Assembly (NCBI GenBank): GCA_020796225.1
Contig: CM036758.1
Location: forward strand, 25,128,397 to 25,192,396
DNA: 64,000 nt
Direction: 5' to 3'
From: Arion vulgaris
Taxonomy: Eukaryota > Mollusca > Gastropoda > Stylommatophora > Arionidae
Shown here: piece by piece, positions 58,101 to 59,149 of the stretch
Numbering within the stretch: the first letter of the stretch is position 1
Layout: the number at the start of each line of letters is the position of its first letter
Notes under the pieces: generated by a model
The model's database searches: none
The model's input: the letters and a program-made list of their open reading frames with translations, nothing else
Told to the model about the DNA's origin: nothing
Made by a program: the position numbers and the translations under genes

Positions 58101-58531
58101 ATGGTTATTTATTGGTGAAAAATATTCATAATATTGATATTCCTTATTGTTAAACTTAACTTGTTGCATAATATAACTTCGATTTAGCATTTTCTGTTGA
58201 TTTTAAAATAAATTCTTCTATCTATAACAATACTGGAATGCGAGGTCACGTGGCATAGTTGTGGTCTGATTTCCCATAATTCTTACCTGAGTCCGCAGGC
58301 CCATAAGTTTATAGTTGGCTCTAATCAAAAAGAGAATAGAAGTTTTCATAGAGTGGAAAGTACATGAGGTAATAGCTATGAGTCAATGTTGAGCTATTTT
58401 AATCTTAAGATGCTAATTATAGTTTTGTAAAAGTTGACCTAGGTGAGTATGAGCTATGCACTCTCTGATCTTCACAGATCCAGCAGATGACAACCAAGAT
58501 TGTCTTCCCTGTGGAGCAACGTTATCTTAAG
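7058..58531 (+). CDS. M13 (neprilysin/ECE-like) metallopeptidase gene, internal part, 10 exons
   Basis: Joining ten exons gives an uninterrupted 349-codon stretch that follows the N-terminal lobe of the M13 peptidase domain in order: SLRQAKIFYKSCMNE (conserved Cys), FDLVKILSKLTEYG, LINLYVGMDTENSS, MTLEYFETNYNS, FLEWVH, IIIVRYPTIFKEITELL, NYLMLKFILKYSDKIG, AMYGTTSLEVRYRKC (second conserved Cys) and FIELLTAVDWMD. Every intron begins GT and ends AG, and the split codons at 7,141/12,006 and 33,344/36,789 complete correctly. Known family role: membrane-anchored zinc endopeptidases that cut small extracellular peptides. The N-A-Y-Y, HExxH and ExxxD motifs would lie 3' of this part and are not in the window, so activity cannot be judged. 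The transmembrane and first ectodomain exons were not found upstream. Introns of 1.1-9.5 kb hold all the transposons listed here. The family is sure; the subfamily is not. Confidence 0.9.
7385..8170 (-). mobile_element. LINE C (jockey-like) RNase H and C-terminal part
   Basis: The minus strand shows EWTHIYTDRSTDMTARKGGT (start of RNase H), decayed middle parts, then the C-terminal cysteine motif region RIKPAQTAQCACQTETQTPE followed by HILQSCPSYTHQQNETWPYE. It closely matches the + strand copy at 53.6-54.5 kb. Several shifts; 5'-truncated. Confidence 0.85.
8515..9125 (-). mobile_element. Penelope-like element, GIY-YIG end and 3' region
   Basis: The minus strand reads CNKAYIGET (the Y-I-G of the GIY-YIG endonuclease), DRFAQHLRDI, TTHFNDTGH, then RFALENRFISFYGTLRPLGL, which fits the C-terminal region where A-L-E and T-x-x-P-x-G-L-N occur. 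A frameshift lies just after the Y-I-G motif. The 3' non-coding part holds AAAGGCCTTTTGGTCGAAAC (about 8,595-8,618), a hallmark near Penelope-like ends. The RT part is missing, so the copy is truncated and dead. Confidence 0.85.
9250..10240 (+). mobile_element. possible Helitron 5' and N-terminal fragment
   Basis: An open frame at 9,928-10,230 reads MPPKKRTLFSQTSIDSKRRA followed by imperfect repeats rich in Arg, Glu and Ala (AKENEDATLIKLEANRTHRA, then the 10,130-10,220 repeats). This Arg-rich repeated N-terminus after M-P-P-K resembles the leader of some animal Helitron or PIF1-helicase ORFs. Upstream, GCATCAATATTAG occurs at about 9,338 and 9,799 within a longer imperfect direct repeat. No Rep or helicase motif is present, so the call is tentative. 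A worn host exon is less likely because the frame runs into a LINE. Confidence 0.35.
10250..10745 (+). mobile_element. LINE C C-terminal fragment
   Basis: HCGIAGNESADVLA (end of RNase H, the H-C-G-x-x-G-N-E-x-A-D motif), an in-frame stop, then VIIFRLRTRHCGLNKHLYRL and AEQTPEHILQDCPLL, the cysteine-histidine tail of this LINE. It ends in an AAGAAGAAG tail at about 10,740. Confidence 0.85.
11500..11800 (-). mobile_element. LINE 3' tail fragment, clade not assigned
   Basis: Minus-strand reading shows LQHHLRWLDHLCQMENGHIT followed by KDILYQKST, matching the R-W-x-G-H-x-x-R-M segment at the C-terminus of several LINE reverse transcriptases. Short and decayed. Confidence 0.6.
11820..11985. repeat. 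degenerate ACT/CTA trinucleotide microsatellite
   Basis: About 165 bases of interrupted (ACT)n-like sequence lie immediately before the branch and pyrimidine region of exon b (acceptor at 12,005). The true pyrimidine tract appears to be the short TGTTTTTTCCCTC at its end. Confidence 0.8.
12006..12211 (+). CDS. M13 peptidase exon b
   Basis: Acceptor CATTTAACCAG follows an ACT-rich microsatellite; the donor is GTAAGA. After the two bases that complete a split Thr codon there are 68 codons, including FDLVKILSKLTEYG and LINLYVGMDTENSS. This is the M13 block in which a phenylalanine-aspartate start, a tyrosine-glycine and a Y-V-G-x-D-x-x-N-S-S run are typical. The ATG at 12,008 is internal; nothing suggests it is a start codon. 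Confidence 0.9.
12212..13110. other. intron stretch without recognised element
   Basis: No RT, RNase H or transposase motif and no clear repeat structure. AGATCTG appears twice near 12,575-12,600. Confidence 0.4.
13115..13315. repeat. minisatellite, about 50-56 bp unit, left part
   Basis: Units with the core CATTGTTACTACTGGTTTG and TTTAAGACTTGTCTTATGA recur at about 13,194, 13,250 and 13,300. The same unit reappears at 15,100-15,160, on the far side of the family X copy, so the X element split this array. Confidence 0.75.
13316..15086 (+). mobile_element. family X retroposon, copy 1 (non-coding, about 1.77 kb)
   Basis: The copy starts GGGATCATAGGCG, the counterpart of GGGGTCAAAGGCGC in other copies, and ends in a GAAGAAGAAGGAGAG tail. 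It is flanked by GCTTCTGGTTT (13,305-13,315) and GCTTCTGGATTT (15,087-15,098), read as a target-site duplication with one base changed. The interior has repeated units around the motif with TGAGGTCGTTCC in reverse (for example 14,480-14,510 and 14,670-14,700). No long ORF is present. The region 13,360-13,470 is the module shared by all X copies. Confidence 0.75.
15087..15160. repeat. minisatellite, right part
   Basis: TTTCTCCCATTGTTACTACT and GTTTAAGACATA match the 13.1-13.3 kb units in the same orientation, marking this as the other half of the array interrupted by X copy 1. Confidence 0.7.
15165..15545 (+). mobile_element. LINE N RNase H fragment
   Basis: ANGTYATTTSSMTMEVMAVK (the Glu-containing RNase H strand) and SCMLSDSMSMIQKI (second Asp motif) lie in one frame. 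A later frame near 15,466 reads MTIDEVGELARDRVNF, like the 3' tail of a different LINE, so the segment may be composite. Decayed. Confidence 0.7.
15546..15927. other. intron stretch, no recognised content
   Basis: A 71-codon frame at 15,572 has no recognisable motif. A near duplicate of AATAATTATAAAGTAT occurs at about 15,819 and 15,848. Confidence 0.35.
15928..16065 (+). mobile_element. LINE RT thumb fragment
   Basis: KLKNAFESKCCSKVLGIPWT followed by KHRT matches the C-x-R-K-V-L-x-I-x-W-x-x-H-R-T motif near the C-terminus of RTE-like LINEs. Its downstream part is not seen because family X sequence begins at about 16,066. Confidence 0.7.
16066..17170 (+). mobile_element. family X retroposon, copy 2 (about 1.1 kb)
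   Basis: The 16,075-16,300 part aligns by eye with 13,345-13,560 (CTGGCTAAGCAGG, GAGCTACTCTG, CTCTCCCGG). Later parts share CTGCCCTCCCTG-like lines, AATCCGGAAC with CCTCAC, and AAGCCCAAATATAC with copy 1. The ends are less clear than in copies 1, 3 and 4, and I could not fix a target duplication. Confidence 0.65.
17171..18277. other. intron stretch, AT-rich, no recognised element
   Basis: Holds poly-T runs at about 17,264 and 18,016, but no RT, transposase or splice-bounded coding motif was found. TTGAGGTTCATT at 18,278 begins the target duplication of X copy 3. Confidence 0.45.
18290..19812 (-). mobile_element. family X retroposon, copy 3 (about 1.52 kb)
   Basis: Perfect 12-bp direct repeats TTGAGGTTCATT lie at 18,278-18,289 and 19,813-19,824. 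In the minus (sense) orientation the element starts GGGGTTAAAGGTGC and ends CGCAGAAGTAGAAG. The interior shows units near 160 bp: ATTTGGGCTTGGATCTACGC at 18,629 and ATTTGGGCTTTATGATCTTT at 18,790, each followed by a GAGGTTGCTCC or TTCGTTCC and AGGAACATTC motif. It is an inverted counterpart of copy 1. No coding sequence. Confidence 0.85.
19830..20200 (-). mobile_element. LINE 3' tail fragment
   Basis: Minus-strand reading gives GWIAHIEKIAEN, then after a shift KWPQGRPRKRWTDN followed by IELNLEIL, the G-R-P-R-K-R-W motif typical of the C-terminus of many LINE RTs. Decayed and short. Confidence 0.55.
20470..20715 (+). mobile_element. LINE A-type 3' tail
   Basis: LKRRRWMWLGHTLKMLKIRH with HVALK and later G-M-E-R-P-R-E-T is the W-x-W-x-G-H-T-L motif and G-R-P motif at the end of LINE A. 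Stops interrupt it. Confidence 0.65.
20716..21105. other. intron stretch without recognised content
   Basis: Only short open frames without motif. Rich in ATGATG/GAAGATGATG runs around 20,925-20,970. Confidence 0.4.
21110..21640 (-). mobile_element. LINE D 3' part
   Basis: On the minus strand: MIKCYIFPILMYGSETWTMN, QLEDRIDAFEMWIYRRIC, LREIKFRQVKYFGHIKRHDT, HLLEGKVEGK and QRMLEIHYSQPSMWRR, the standard C-terminal order (Y-G-x-E-x-W, A-F-E-x-x-x-x-R-R, Y-F-G-H, then G-K-x-x-G-R). The tail carries ATGATGATGAC repeats. Confidence 0.8.
21753..21911 (+). CDS. M13 peptidase exon c
   Basis: Acceptor TTTCGTTCCAG, donor GTAACC, 53 codons, phase 0 at the 3' end. The residues LEPIDLELHTSTTYDRLEGL follow the Y-V-G-x-D block. 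The usual L-P-x-R-x-Y-Y signature of M13 peptidases is not recognisable here, so the protein is divergent at this point. The exon ends in FKKDIWK, in the place of the family's F-E-x-x-L-A helix. A degenerate minisatellite starts about 50 bases downstream. Confidence 0.85.
21960..22445. repeat. degenerate minisatellite downstream of exon c
   Basis: About 485 bases of imperfect units containing TCTGTTACCAA-like and TGTTGGTGAAGTTT-like steps, unit roughly 28-40 bases, ending at a poly-T run near 22,455. It starts about 50 bases after the exon c donor. Confidence 0.7.
22446..23310. other. intron stretch without recognised element
   Basis: Poly-T at 22,455. A minus-strand hint of a LINE A tail (the codons near 23,060-23,130 resemble S-I-E-E-I-E-x-V-A-Q-D-R) precedes the clearer fragment at 23.3 kb. 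Confidence 0.4.
23320..23960 (-). mobile_element. LINE A 3' part (197-codon open frame)
   Basis: VEHFTYLGSKVSNNGDTMKE, AASAFTKLTNIWQSQDLS, VIPVLTYGCESWKSTKKIDK, FENKCLRKLLKVKWSDF, RKRRWKYLGHVLRADEKRLN and GKRKRGRPKSTLRRTI form the complete RT thumb and tail of LINE A with no internal stop. It is the best-preserved tail of this family here. Confidence 0.88.
23961..25245. other. intron stretch, AT-rich, no recognised element
   Basis: About 1.3 kb with short Lys/Ile/Asn-rich frames only. An imperfect duplication is visible between about 24,340-24,510 and 24,520-24,640 (tail words such as CAACTATTATGG and TACTCAATATTTTC). The segment 24,650-24,690 is a run of GAAAATGATTATGA-like words. Confidence 0.4.
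25250..25620 (-). mobile_element. LINE A 3' tail fragment
   Basis: EKEFRKRRWRWIGHTLRRAT, VKKRWGKPRQTWRRELETDI and IEGLRWYDKITNKELRERTE on the minus strand give the W-R-W-I-G-H-T-L-R and G-K-P-R-Q-T-W motifs. Truncated at both ends. Confidence 0.8.
25625..26140. other. intron stretch without recognised content
   Basis: No motif or repeat recognised. Confidence 0.35.
26145..26275 (-). mobile_element. LINE N 3'-end fragment
   Basis: The stretch GACGTCATTGCACTCCAGGC through CATAGGTGCTCAGTC and GCATACTGATGGTTCCTG matches 51,352-51,440 nearly base for base. That is the 3' part of the RNase H LINE N, where the minus strand encodes its W-x-C-P-x-C-like end. Confidence 0.65.
26276..26470 (-). mobile_element. 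LINE D 3'-end fragment
   Basis: Minus-strand GEDREREKILDSLTSWHGRA followed by STSEMTANTRDRDLWRFMIA fits the terminal segment of LINE D (D-G-L-x-x-W-H-G then R-D-R-x-x-W-R). The DNA tail shows CATCATCAGATG as in the 21.1 kb copy. Confidence 0.65.
26734..26823 (+). CDS. M13 peptidase exon d
   Basis: Acceptor CTATTTCAG, donor GTATGT, 30 codons, phase 0 at both ends. It carries SRMTLEYFETNYNS, which matches the M13 motif with Met-Thr-Leu followed by a hydrophobic helix. A long degenerate minisatellite begins about 60 bases downstream. Confidence 0.88.
26880..27840. repeat. long degenerate minisatellite between exons d and e
   Basis: About 960 bases of imperfect units built on GATGGATTGGTGGGTGGTGA and GCATAGATGGA words, spacing roughly 25-45 bases. 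It fills almost the whole 1,067-bp intron between exons d and e. The same word family returns at 29.9-30.8 kb. Confidence 0.75.
27891..27926 (+). CDS. M13 peptidase exon e (36-bp microexon)
   Basis: Acceptor TTGCCTCACAG and donor GTGTGT bound only 12 codons, HQDKKRFLEWVH. Reading FLEWVH straight into SVIKFVGLPNMSK of the next exon matches the M13 segment where an aromatic-leucine-x-tryptophan/tyrosine helix precedes a short turn. Phase is 0 on both sides. The exon sits between a 950-bp minisatellite and a LINE C insertion whose 3' tail starts about 35 bases past the donor. The acceptor 6 bases further in, after CATCAG, would also keep the frame. Confidence 0.78.
27960..28770 (-). mobile_element. 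LINE C RNase H and C-terminal part
   Basis: The minus strand gives RDRDYTAEAQALIQAAIMIN (catalytic Glu), QQVVFFTDALSVLQAL (Asp), TLQWVPSHCGVPGNEKADKL (His and Asp) and TTEHVLQDCPLYVLPRKECW. The RNase H frame is open over 151 codons. The 3' tail CGCAAAGAAGAAGAAG begins about 35 bases after the donor site of the M13 microexon. Confidence 0.88.
28771..28925. other. short non-coding segment before LINE A copy 2
   Basis: GGAGGAGGACTTGTGCG and GAAATTGAAAGAGCTACAGA look like the 5' untranslated leader of a LINE, but it ends abruptly where the LINE A match begins at about 28,926. Confidence 0.35.
28926..29933 (+). mobile_element. LINE A internal fragment, near-identical to 4,766-5,772
   Basis: Reads PWISDDTWKCIQERRKIKLA, RAYVNRLAEEGEKAAKTGNS, KEAIHSLINNKAAGDDNITA, VMTKTFCKISLNRIKGAVDT and REEQAGFRPGRNCLDQI, the same as the minus-strand element at 4-5.7 kb apart from a few substitutions. 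It shares with that copy the frameshifts at GAGCAGAAGATGGGCAG and at the A5 run in CGATTTTAAAAAGCC. Both ends are abrupt: the 3' end runs into minisatellite at AAAATAGATGG, with no LINE tail. Confidence 0.9.
29940..30800. repeat. minisatellite with 37-42 bp units
   Basis: About 10 units of GAGATAAGGTGCATATGATA plus GGTGAGTTGTT are regular between 30,085 and 30,440. Alternate units differ by TAAATGGT or GGA between TTGTT and the next GAGATAAG. The outer parts (29,940-30,080 and 30,480-30,800) are more worn words of the GATGGAT type. Confidence 0.85.
30813..32977 (-). mobile_element. Tc1/mariner (DDE_3-type) transposon with 106-bp terminal inverted repeats
   Basis: The inverted repeats 30,813-30,918 and 32,872-32,977 differ by one base by my reading and are bounded by TA on both sides (30,811-30,812 and 32,978-32,979), as expected for this superfamily. 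The total is 2,165 bp. The minus-strand transposase shows an N-terminal HTH region (QHFRRESKRGHLYCDI), YDIVYLDESWVNAHHT (first Asp), PSCLVMDNASYHN (second Asp) and MLNPIELVWAKVKG (Glu). At least four single-base shifts separate these parts, so this copy is not autonomous. Almost identical ends with a broken ORF suggest recent trans-mobilisation or base-calling errors. Confidence 0.9.
33232..33344 (+). CDS. M13 peptidase exon f
   Basis: Acceptor GTTCTTGCAG, donor GTATTG, 37 codons plus AG of a split Arg codon. SVIKFVGLPNMSK followed by IIIVRYPTIFKEITELL and QHTDT matches the M13 segment that leads into the Arg-x-x-x-N-Y-L motif. A LINE D tail begins about 75 bases downstream on the opposite strand. 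Confidence 0.9.
33420..33900 (-). mobile_element. LINE D 3' part
   Basis: The minus strand gives VATYGWEAWTFNKAVEKHL, then LQIRNKKFRYFGHIKRHEEL, KRRRGRPWRRWIQDVTDGLN and MMAAEAGHLVYAREKFQRTV, the full thumb and tail of LINE D with few lesions. Confidence 0.82.
33905..34635. other. intron stretch without recognised element
   Basis: No RT, RNase H, transposase or repeat motif was recognised. Confidence 0.35.
34640..35069 (+). mobile_element. LINE N RNase H fragment
   Basis: DIIINTDGAVRCGTRSSWAY (first Asp), ETTTLSMTMEITAASRALSW (Glu) and IIISDSMNMLQVIESGYLVG (second Asp) lie in a single 148-codon frame. The His/Asp part is lost because LINE B sequence begins at about 35,070. Confidence 0.8.
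35070..35672 (+). mobile_element. LINE B, tail fragment joined to a 5' endonuclease fragment
   Basis: 35,070-35,190 matches the 6,455-6,575 tail (IEKQ followed by K-W-F-G-H). At about 35,190 the sequence switches to the element's 5' part: TINICGLVYKTSDLINFMEN, NIHILGIADTRKK, TYIQVYAPCNDNNNEERKDF and IYVMGDFNGRVGKK, the apurinic-type endonuclease also seen at 59.5 kb. Stops interrupt it, and a SINE begins right after. Confidence 0.82.
35676..35940 (+). mobile_element. tRNA-derived SINE
   Basis: The head GCCGCTGTAGCGTAGTTGTT with A-box-like TAGCGTAGTTGTTAG and a B-box-like GGGTTCAGCTCC about 40 bases on shows a tRNA-like pol III promoter. A GC-rich body follows (GGGTACCAGACATGCTCTGG, AAAGGCGGCCGGCGTG), then an AT-rich tail ending in T-rich DNA. 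The body resembles the conserved central domains of some widespread invertebrate SINEs, but I cannot assign it. The structure does not fold as an intact tRNA gene. Confidence 0.75.
35941..36475. other. intron stretch, AT-rich
   Basis: Nothing recognised apart from T- and A-runs. Confidence 0.35.
36480..36570 (+). mobile_element. LINE D tail scrap
   Basis: RQPRERLIRDGLDDLNMTAI followed by EAGYS matches WRRWIQDVTDGLNMMAAEAG of the 33.4 kb LINE D copy, in the opposite orientation. Fewer than 100 bases remain. Confidence 0.6.
36789..36882 (+). CDS. M13 peptidase exon g
   Basis: Acceptor GTTTTTCCAG; the first base completes AG|A (Arg), giving R-I-V-V followed by NYLMLKFILKYSDKIG. This is one of the best-conserved M13 stretches (Thr-x-x-N-Tyr-Leu-Met/Ile-x-x). 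It ends YNTYLMNEMK at donor GTTAGA, phase 0. Confidence 0.92.
36883..37415. other. intron stretch without recognised element
   Basis: Only short frames without motif are present on either strand. Confidence 0.35.
37420..37789 (+). mobile_element. LINE B fragment, left half (interrupted)
   Basis: VDRDKLWEILKDYDLN (after RT motif A), VEKPKQIQTGDQTLKQAYNF and KREI near 37,780 match LINE B up to the L-D-R-E-I-E region. The remainder continues at 38,523, so the two halves were one element before LINE C inserted. Confidence 0.75.
37790..38520 (+). mobile_element. LINE C, 5'-truncated, inserted in LINE B
   Basis: RVVIQWIPSHCKIKGNEDAD (RNase H end), LFRMNQTAILRLQAGHNRIR and STEHILQN-type tail TTEHILQNCSQYADLRRKRW end at a stop and a GCGCAAAAGAAAA tail. 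GGGAAATT (37,782-37,789) and GGAAATT (38,523-38,529) flank it, consistent with a short worn target duplication. Confidence 0.85.
38521..39010 (+). mobile_element. LINE B fragment, right half (interrupted)
   Basis: IENKCNKANQLIRQVAPILN resumes the I-E-x-x-x-x-x-A-N-x-x-x-x-x-x-P-I-L line of LINE B, then YNTIFIPTLCYQCQTW. Past 38,760 a heavily worn tail is visible (LLYLEARSQMIRSFN). Confidence 0.75.
39050..39393 (-). mobile_element. LINE N copy 2, RNase H part
   Basis: DVDVVCTNRSVHCSERSGWG (Asp changed to Asn at the first acidic position) and GAYRTTTSGMRMEDEAVIA on the minus strand, then KMDKGIF near 39,170 shared with the 51.6 kb copy. Its upstream sequence continues at 40,317 after the LINE B insertion. 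Confidence 0.8.
39394..40316 (+). mobile_element. LINE B, 5'-truncated, with intact target duplication
   Basis: Flanked by AGCTGCTTACTT at 39,382-39,393 and 40,317-40,328. It reads VGSGVRQGCVLS (RT motif B), LLNEFLFADDQAIISTTEEQ (motif C), VKDFTYLGSIF, TTNDRRKLVTTEMKCLRRML and IKKQQIKWFGHVSRLPSDSV. The 3' end GACGCTGTGAGGCATACAGG then GAGAAAGAAAGAA is the single-copy relative of the 56-bp satellite unit at 62.7-64 kb. Confidence 0.9.
40317..41336 (-). mobile_element. LINE N copy 2, reverse transcriptase part, decayed
   Basis: The minus strand gives VAVVIDLEDAYKTVDF (motif A with the Asp), LLLSSPLSHVLFIFT (motif B), LTFADDILIYRTGSDRWEM (motif C) and EHRDRLRYLGITFDCSL (thumb). Many stops. The 5' side of motif A is separated by the X insertion at 41,337-42,798. 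Confidence 0.82.
41337..42798 (-). mobile_element. family X retroposon, copy 4 (1.46 kb, GC-richer)
   Basis: Perfect 12-bp direct repeats ATTGCTTGAATT lie at 41,325-41,336 and 42,799-42,810. Removing the insert and one repeat restores the LINE N motif A reading AFNSSNTVAVVIDLEDAYKT, so the ends are exact. In the sense (minus) strand it starts GGGGTCAAAGGCGC and ends CGATCGTGCGAGAGAGAG. Internal repeats: GCATCCTCATCGGCTCAAG units at 42,138, 42,279 and 42,457; CTTTCCAGTTG units 100 bases apart at 41,780 and 41,880; TTTGGCTGTCCCC-type units at 41,520 and 41,703. The copy is clearly richer in G+C than its flanks. No long ORF. Confidence 0.88.
42799..43440 (-). mobile_element. LINE N copy 2, endonuclease part
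   Basis: The minus strand reads EQIDIACIQEIHLNSSNRF (I-x-x-x-Q-E motif), QIYNIYCSPNKD and CIIVRDFNCHSKR (the G/R-D-F-N catalytic motif of the apurinic-type endonuclease), then THVETVHILSDTSGS-like linker to 42,800. Open over more than 80 codons but with shifts. Confidence 0.8.
43441..44600 (-). mobile_element. family X-like sequence
   Basis: Shares with copy 4 and others CCTACAAGGCAGCAG (43,630), GGGAGACCATTCCTGATAAG (43,977) and the end module GTGTCACCACACGGAGGTGG at 44,529. The part 44,030-44,150 also matches 55,490-55,610 in order (AATTAATT/AATAGGAG, CCACTGGCATAAATT, AACCAACCAG). It lacks the GGGGTC end, so it is truncated or older. No target duplication was found. Confidence 0.6.
44601..44859. 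other. intron end before exon h
   Basis: AT-rich, nothing recognised apart from the acceptor TAATGCCAG at 44,859. Confidence 0.4.
44860..44973 (+). CDS. M13 peptidase exon h
   Basis: Acceptor TTTTAATGCCAG, donor GTATGT, 38 codons, phase 0. AMYGTTSLEVRYRKC matches the family segment of a Gly-Thr turn, then Arg-aromatic-x-x-Cys. VIGLSFMDNF follows in the place of the usual G-x-A-L-x-x-x-x-F helix. The piggyBac element begins 535 bases downstream in the next intron. Confidence 0.9.
45190..45460 (-). mobile_element. LINE D 3'-end fragment
   Basis: The minus strand gives DLIKRVRIGQSMCFGYILQR, ERLEHLVTMCNIWEGEIMKG and RGRSWTVRQHESTRDWHK, matching the K-x-x-F-G-H-x-x-R-x-x-x-L-E segment and G-R tail of LINE D, with the usual stop at its end. 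Confidence 0.7.
45508..47683 (-). mobile_element. piggyBac-family transposon with TTAA ends, transposase frameshifted
   Basis: TTAA at 45,508-45,511 and 47,680-47,683 bound short inverted ends (TCTTTTCAGCCCCATAC versus CTGTTTCGACCCCATATAC), both typical of piggyBac. The minus-strand transposase starts with an acidic N-terminus (MAANYGVDSDRSD, then an E/D-rich run), CMSRNRFAKISQYFHLNDSR, ISVDEAMMSYTG (first Asp of the DDE_Tnp_1_7 domain), KPNPWGIKVWCAAD, FLHKHHHFYYYNY, LLNEKTYSCSTIRPNFKGWP, VATVWNDKRFVNLLST and ends in a Cys-rich zinc finger (MPGRCKTCFWCRNKK, VHGCNICQLHLCKGECY). About four shifts break it. It lies in the intron after exon h. Confidence 0.92.
47770..50780 (+). mobile_element. 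LINE A (RTE/CFDP2-like), near full length, decayed
   Basis: In order: RIFTWNVRSMYKMGKTAQVV (endonuclease start), NIKILMGDLNAKIGGDNRGY (G-D-x-N-A-K-I-G), NQIDHICINKKFRSSLQDVR and VDLDHHLLICKIKLKL (endonuclease end), SKAIKLLKDGKVVGPDGIPV (RT finger), KLPKKGDLQKCVNYRGIMLL, LRDEQVGFQPNRSCANHIAT, IGFVDYEKAFDSINRETLWK (motif A), LEDLDFADDIALLAH (motif C), ESYTYLGSKLG (thumb), and WRWIGHTLLKPEK near 50,730. Shifts and a few stops prevent translation. The 5' leader (47,780-47,900) has CTGCCTGGGCTC-type GC-rich words. It lies in the same intron as piggyBac. Confidence 0.9.
50781..51340. other. intron stretch, AT-rich
   Basis: No motif or repeat recognised. Confidence 0.35.
51341..52210 (-). mobile_element. 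LINE N RNase H part, rearranged
   Basis: The minus strand gives LSSMRMEVEAVTAALHWIS and GAVVVSDFQSMLHKSQ (Glu and Asp strands) at 52,060-52,170, then further along TWMYCPGHAGVYGNERVARF (His motif) at about 51,660. The two blocks are separated by the segment NRYTSRLINQNRTGTVSRWT plus RRRSEHLWTCPSAM (51,780-51,900), which normally lies after RNase H and occurs again at 51,350-51,450. The order implies two overlapping or nested LINE N copies. Confidence 0.75.
52211..52629. other. intron end before exon i
   Basis: Nothing recognised apart from the acceptor. ATCAATCAAT-type words lie at 52,240-52,270. Confidence 0.4.
52630..52728 (+). CDS. M13 peptidase exon i
   Basis: Acceptor TATTTACAG, donor GTATGG, 33 codons, phase 0. 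ITQEIKDSFIELL followed by TAVDWMD and VLREK is the classic M13 helix with the W-M-D/S motif and the K-A-x-x-K region. Confidence 0.92.
53090..54560 (+). mobile_element. LINE C: RT thumb, RNase H and C-terminal part
   Basis: TWGPHIEETQRTATIRLRLM, RQIYTEYVHPKLEYGTGSY and KIQNTGLRIITGGLRSTQIK (a jockey-like thumb), then FRAEQQAIVDASKILQQ and NNKLVFLCDCLSVL (RNase H Glu and Asp strands), IILQWIPAHRGVQGNERADM (His and last Asp), TTIFRLRTGHCRLNHHMHRI, and TPEHILQSCPSYIHQRNETW. A few shifts. The tail is AAACGCAAAGAAGAGAC. It is the longest LINE C copy. ORF 53,014-53,859 starts upstream of the element by chance. Confidence 0.9.
54561..55240. other. intron stretch, unrecognised
   Basis: A 78-codon frame at 54,642-54,878 (rich in Lys, Val and Met) has no family I can name. 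It is bounded by no convincing splice sites and could be a LINE or SINE remnant. Confidence 0.35.
55241..55970 (-). mobile_element. family X-like sequence
   Basis: GGGAGACCATTCCAGATAAG at 55,437 and the 55,490-55,610 stretch parallel 43,977-44,150. The end module (TAGTCTGTTTCCAGG, GGTGAAGTAGGATCTTGGTC, GATCACTGACCCTGG) at 55,861-55,940 parallels those at 19,715-19,790 and 42,705-42,770. Confidence 0.6.
56085..57095 (-). mobile_element. family X-like copy, about 1 kb
   Basis: AATTCAGGCATAGTCGGGGC and ACTGAATTTTGCAGG match the 18,315-18,370 part of copy 3. AGGGGTACTTGTAGTTTAGA and GCGGTGAGGTCGTTCCAGAT match 18,430 and 18,575. The end module at 56,965-57,060 includes AGATGGGGTAGGTATTGATC. It is collinear with copy 3, so the copies share one architecture. 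Confidence 0.68.
57132..57285. repeat. 77-bp direct repeat, two copies
   Basis: Units starting CCTCTTATCA at 57,132 and 57,209 share GCTAC then GGACACACAAGAC (with a C or A change), AAGTCTAATA and AGACTT, then CGC(C/T)ACCT. No function is suggested. Confidence 0.75.
57420..57990. repeat. purine-rich GA/GAGA tract
   Basis: About 570 bases dominated by GAGAGA, GAGTC and AAGTATTT words on the + strand. Units such as AGAGAAA and GAAATACTT recur irregularly. No coding signal or defined unit length. Confidence 0.7.
57991..58477. other. intron end before exon j
   Basis: No element recognised. Confidence 0.35.
58478..58531 (+). CDS. M13 peptidase exon j
   Basis: Acceptor GATCTTCACAG, donor GTATGT, 18 codons, phase 0. 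IQQMTTKIVFPVEQRYLK continues directly from VLREK of the previous exon and takes the place of the M13 K-I-G-Y-P-x-x segment. The next exon was not found between here and 64,000, which is filled mostly by LINE B and satellite. Confidence 0.8.
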
Positions 58532-59145
58532 GTATGTCCAATTAACTTAACTTCCAAAAATCTAGAGGTTCTTACAGGTTTTTTTGTTCTTTATGAAGAT
58601 CTGTTCCAATACTAACAAATATTTATTACTGGCATTGAGTAAAGCATGTTAAATATAGTTAAAAGGAAATTGAATGAGCTATCAAGCTATGTGATTTTAA
58701 TATCAGTGTCATGCAATATGTAATACTGTGACTAAACTTTCTTGTTACTAAAAATATAATGTTTCACCAATGGCAAGAAAAATGTACAGGCACAAAGAAG
58801 GGAAAAAAGGTATGGACTATATGACAACCTTTAATACCGTCTTTTAGTACCCAAAAACATATTTTAAAAAGCGATGAAATTTGGACAATATATAAGATAG
58901 TTATCAGGAGGTTTGTAATGTCTAAATTTTTCATATTTTAAAGGAAAGAATAAATAAAAAGATCTTCAAGAGAAAATAATGCATAACTTTTCTAGTAAAC
59001 AGCCCATAAAGAATTAACACTTATAGTATGATATATAAGAAATTAAGAGATATACACTTTAAGAACATAGCAAGCAAAGCATATTATTCAGAGAGACCCA
59101 TGCACAGAATGTTCATCTAACATGTAATTTTTATTTTGATTGAAA
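58532..59145. other. intron start after exon j
   Basis: AT-rich. I found no exon with the next M13 motifs (F-x-N-x-x or the N-A-Y-Y segment). Confidence 0.35.
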
Positions 59146-59149
59146 CATA

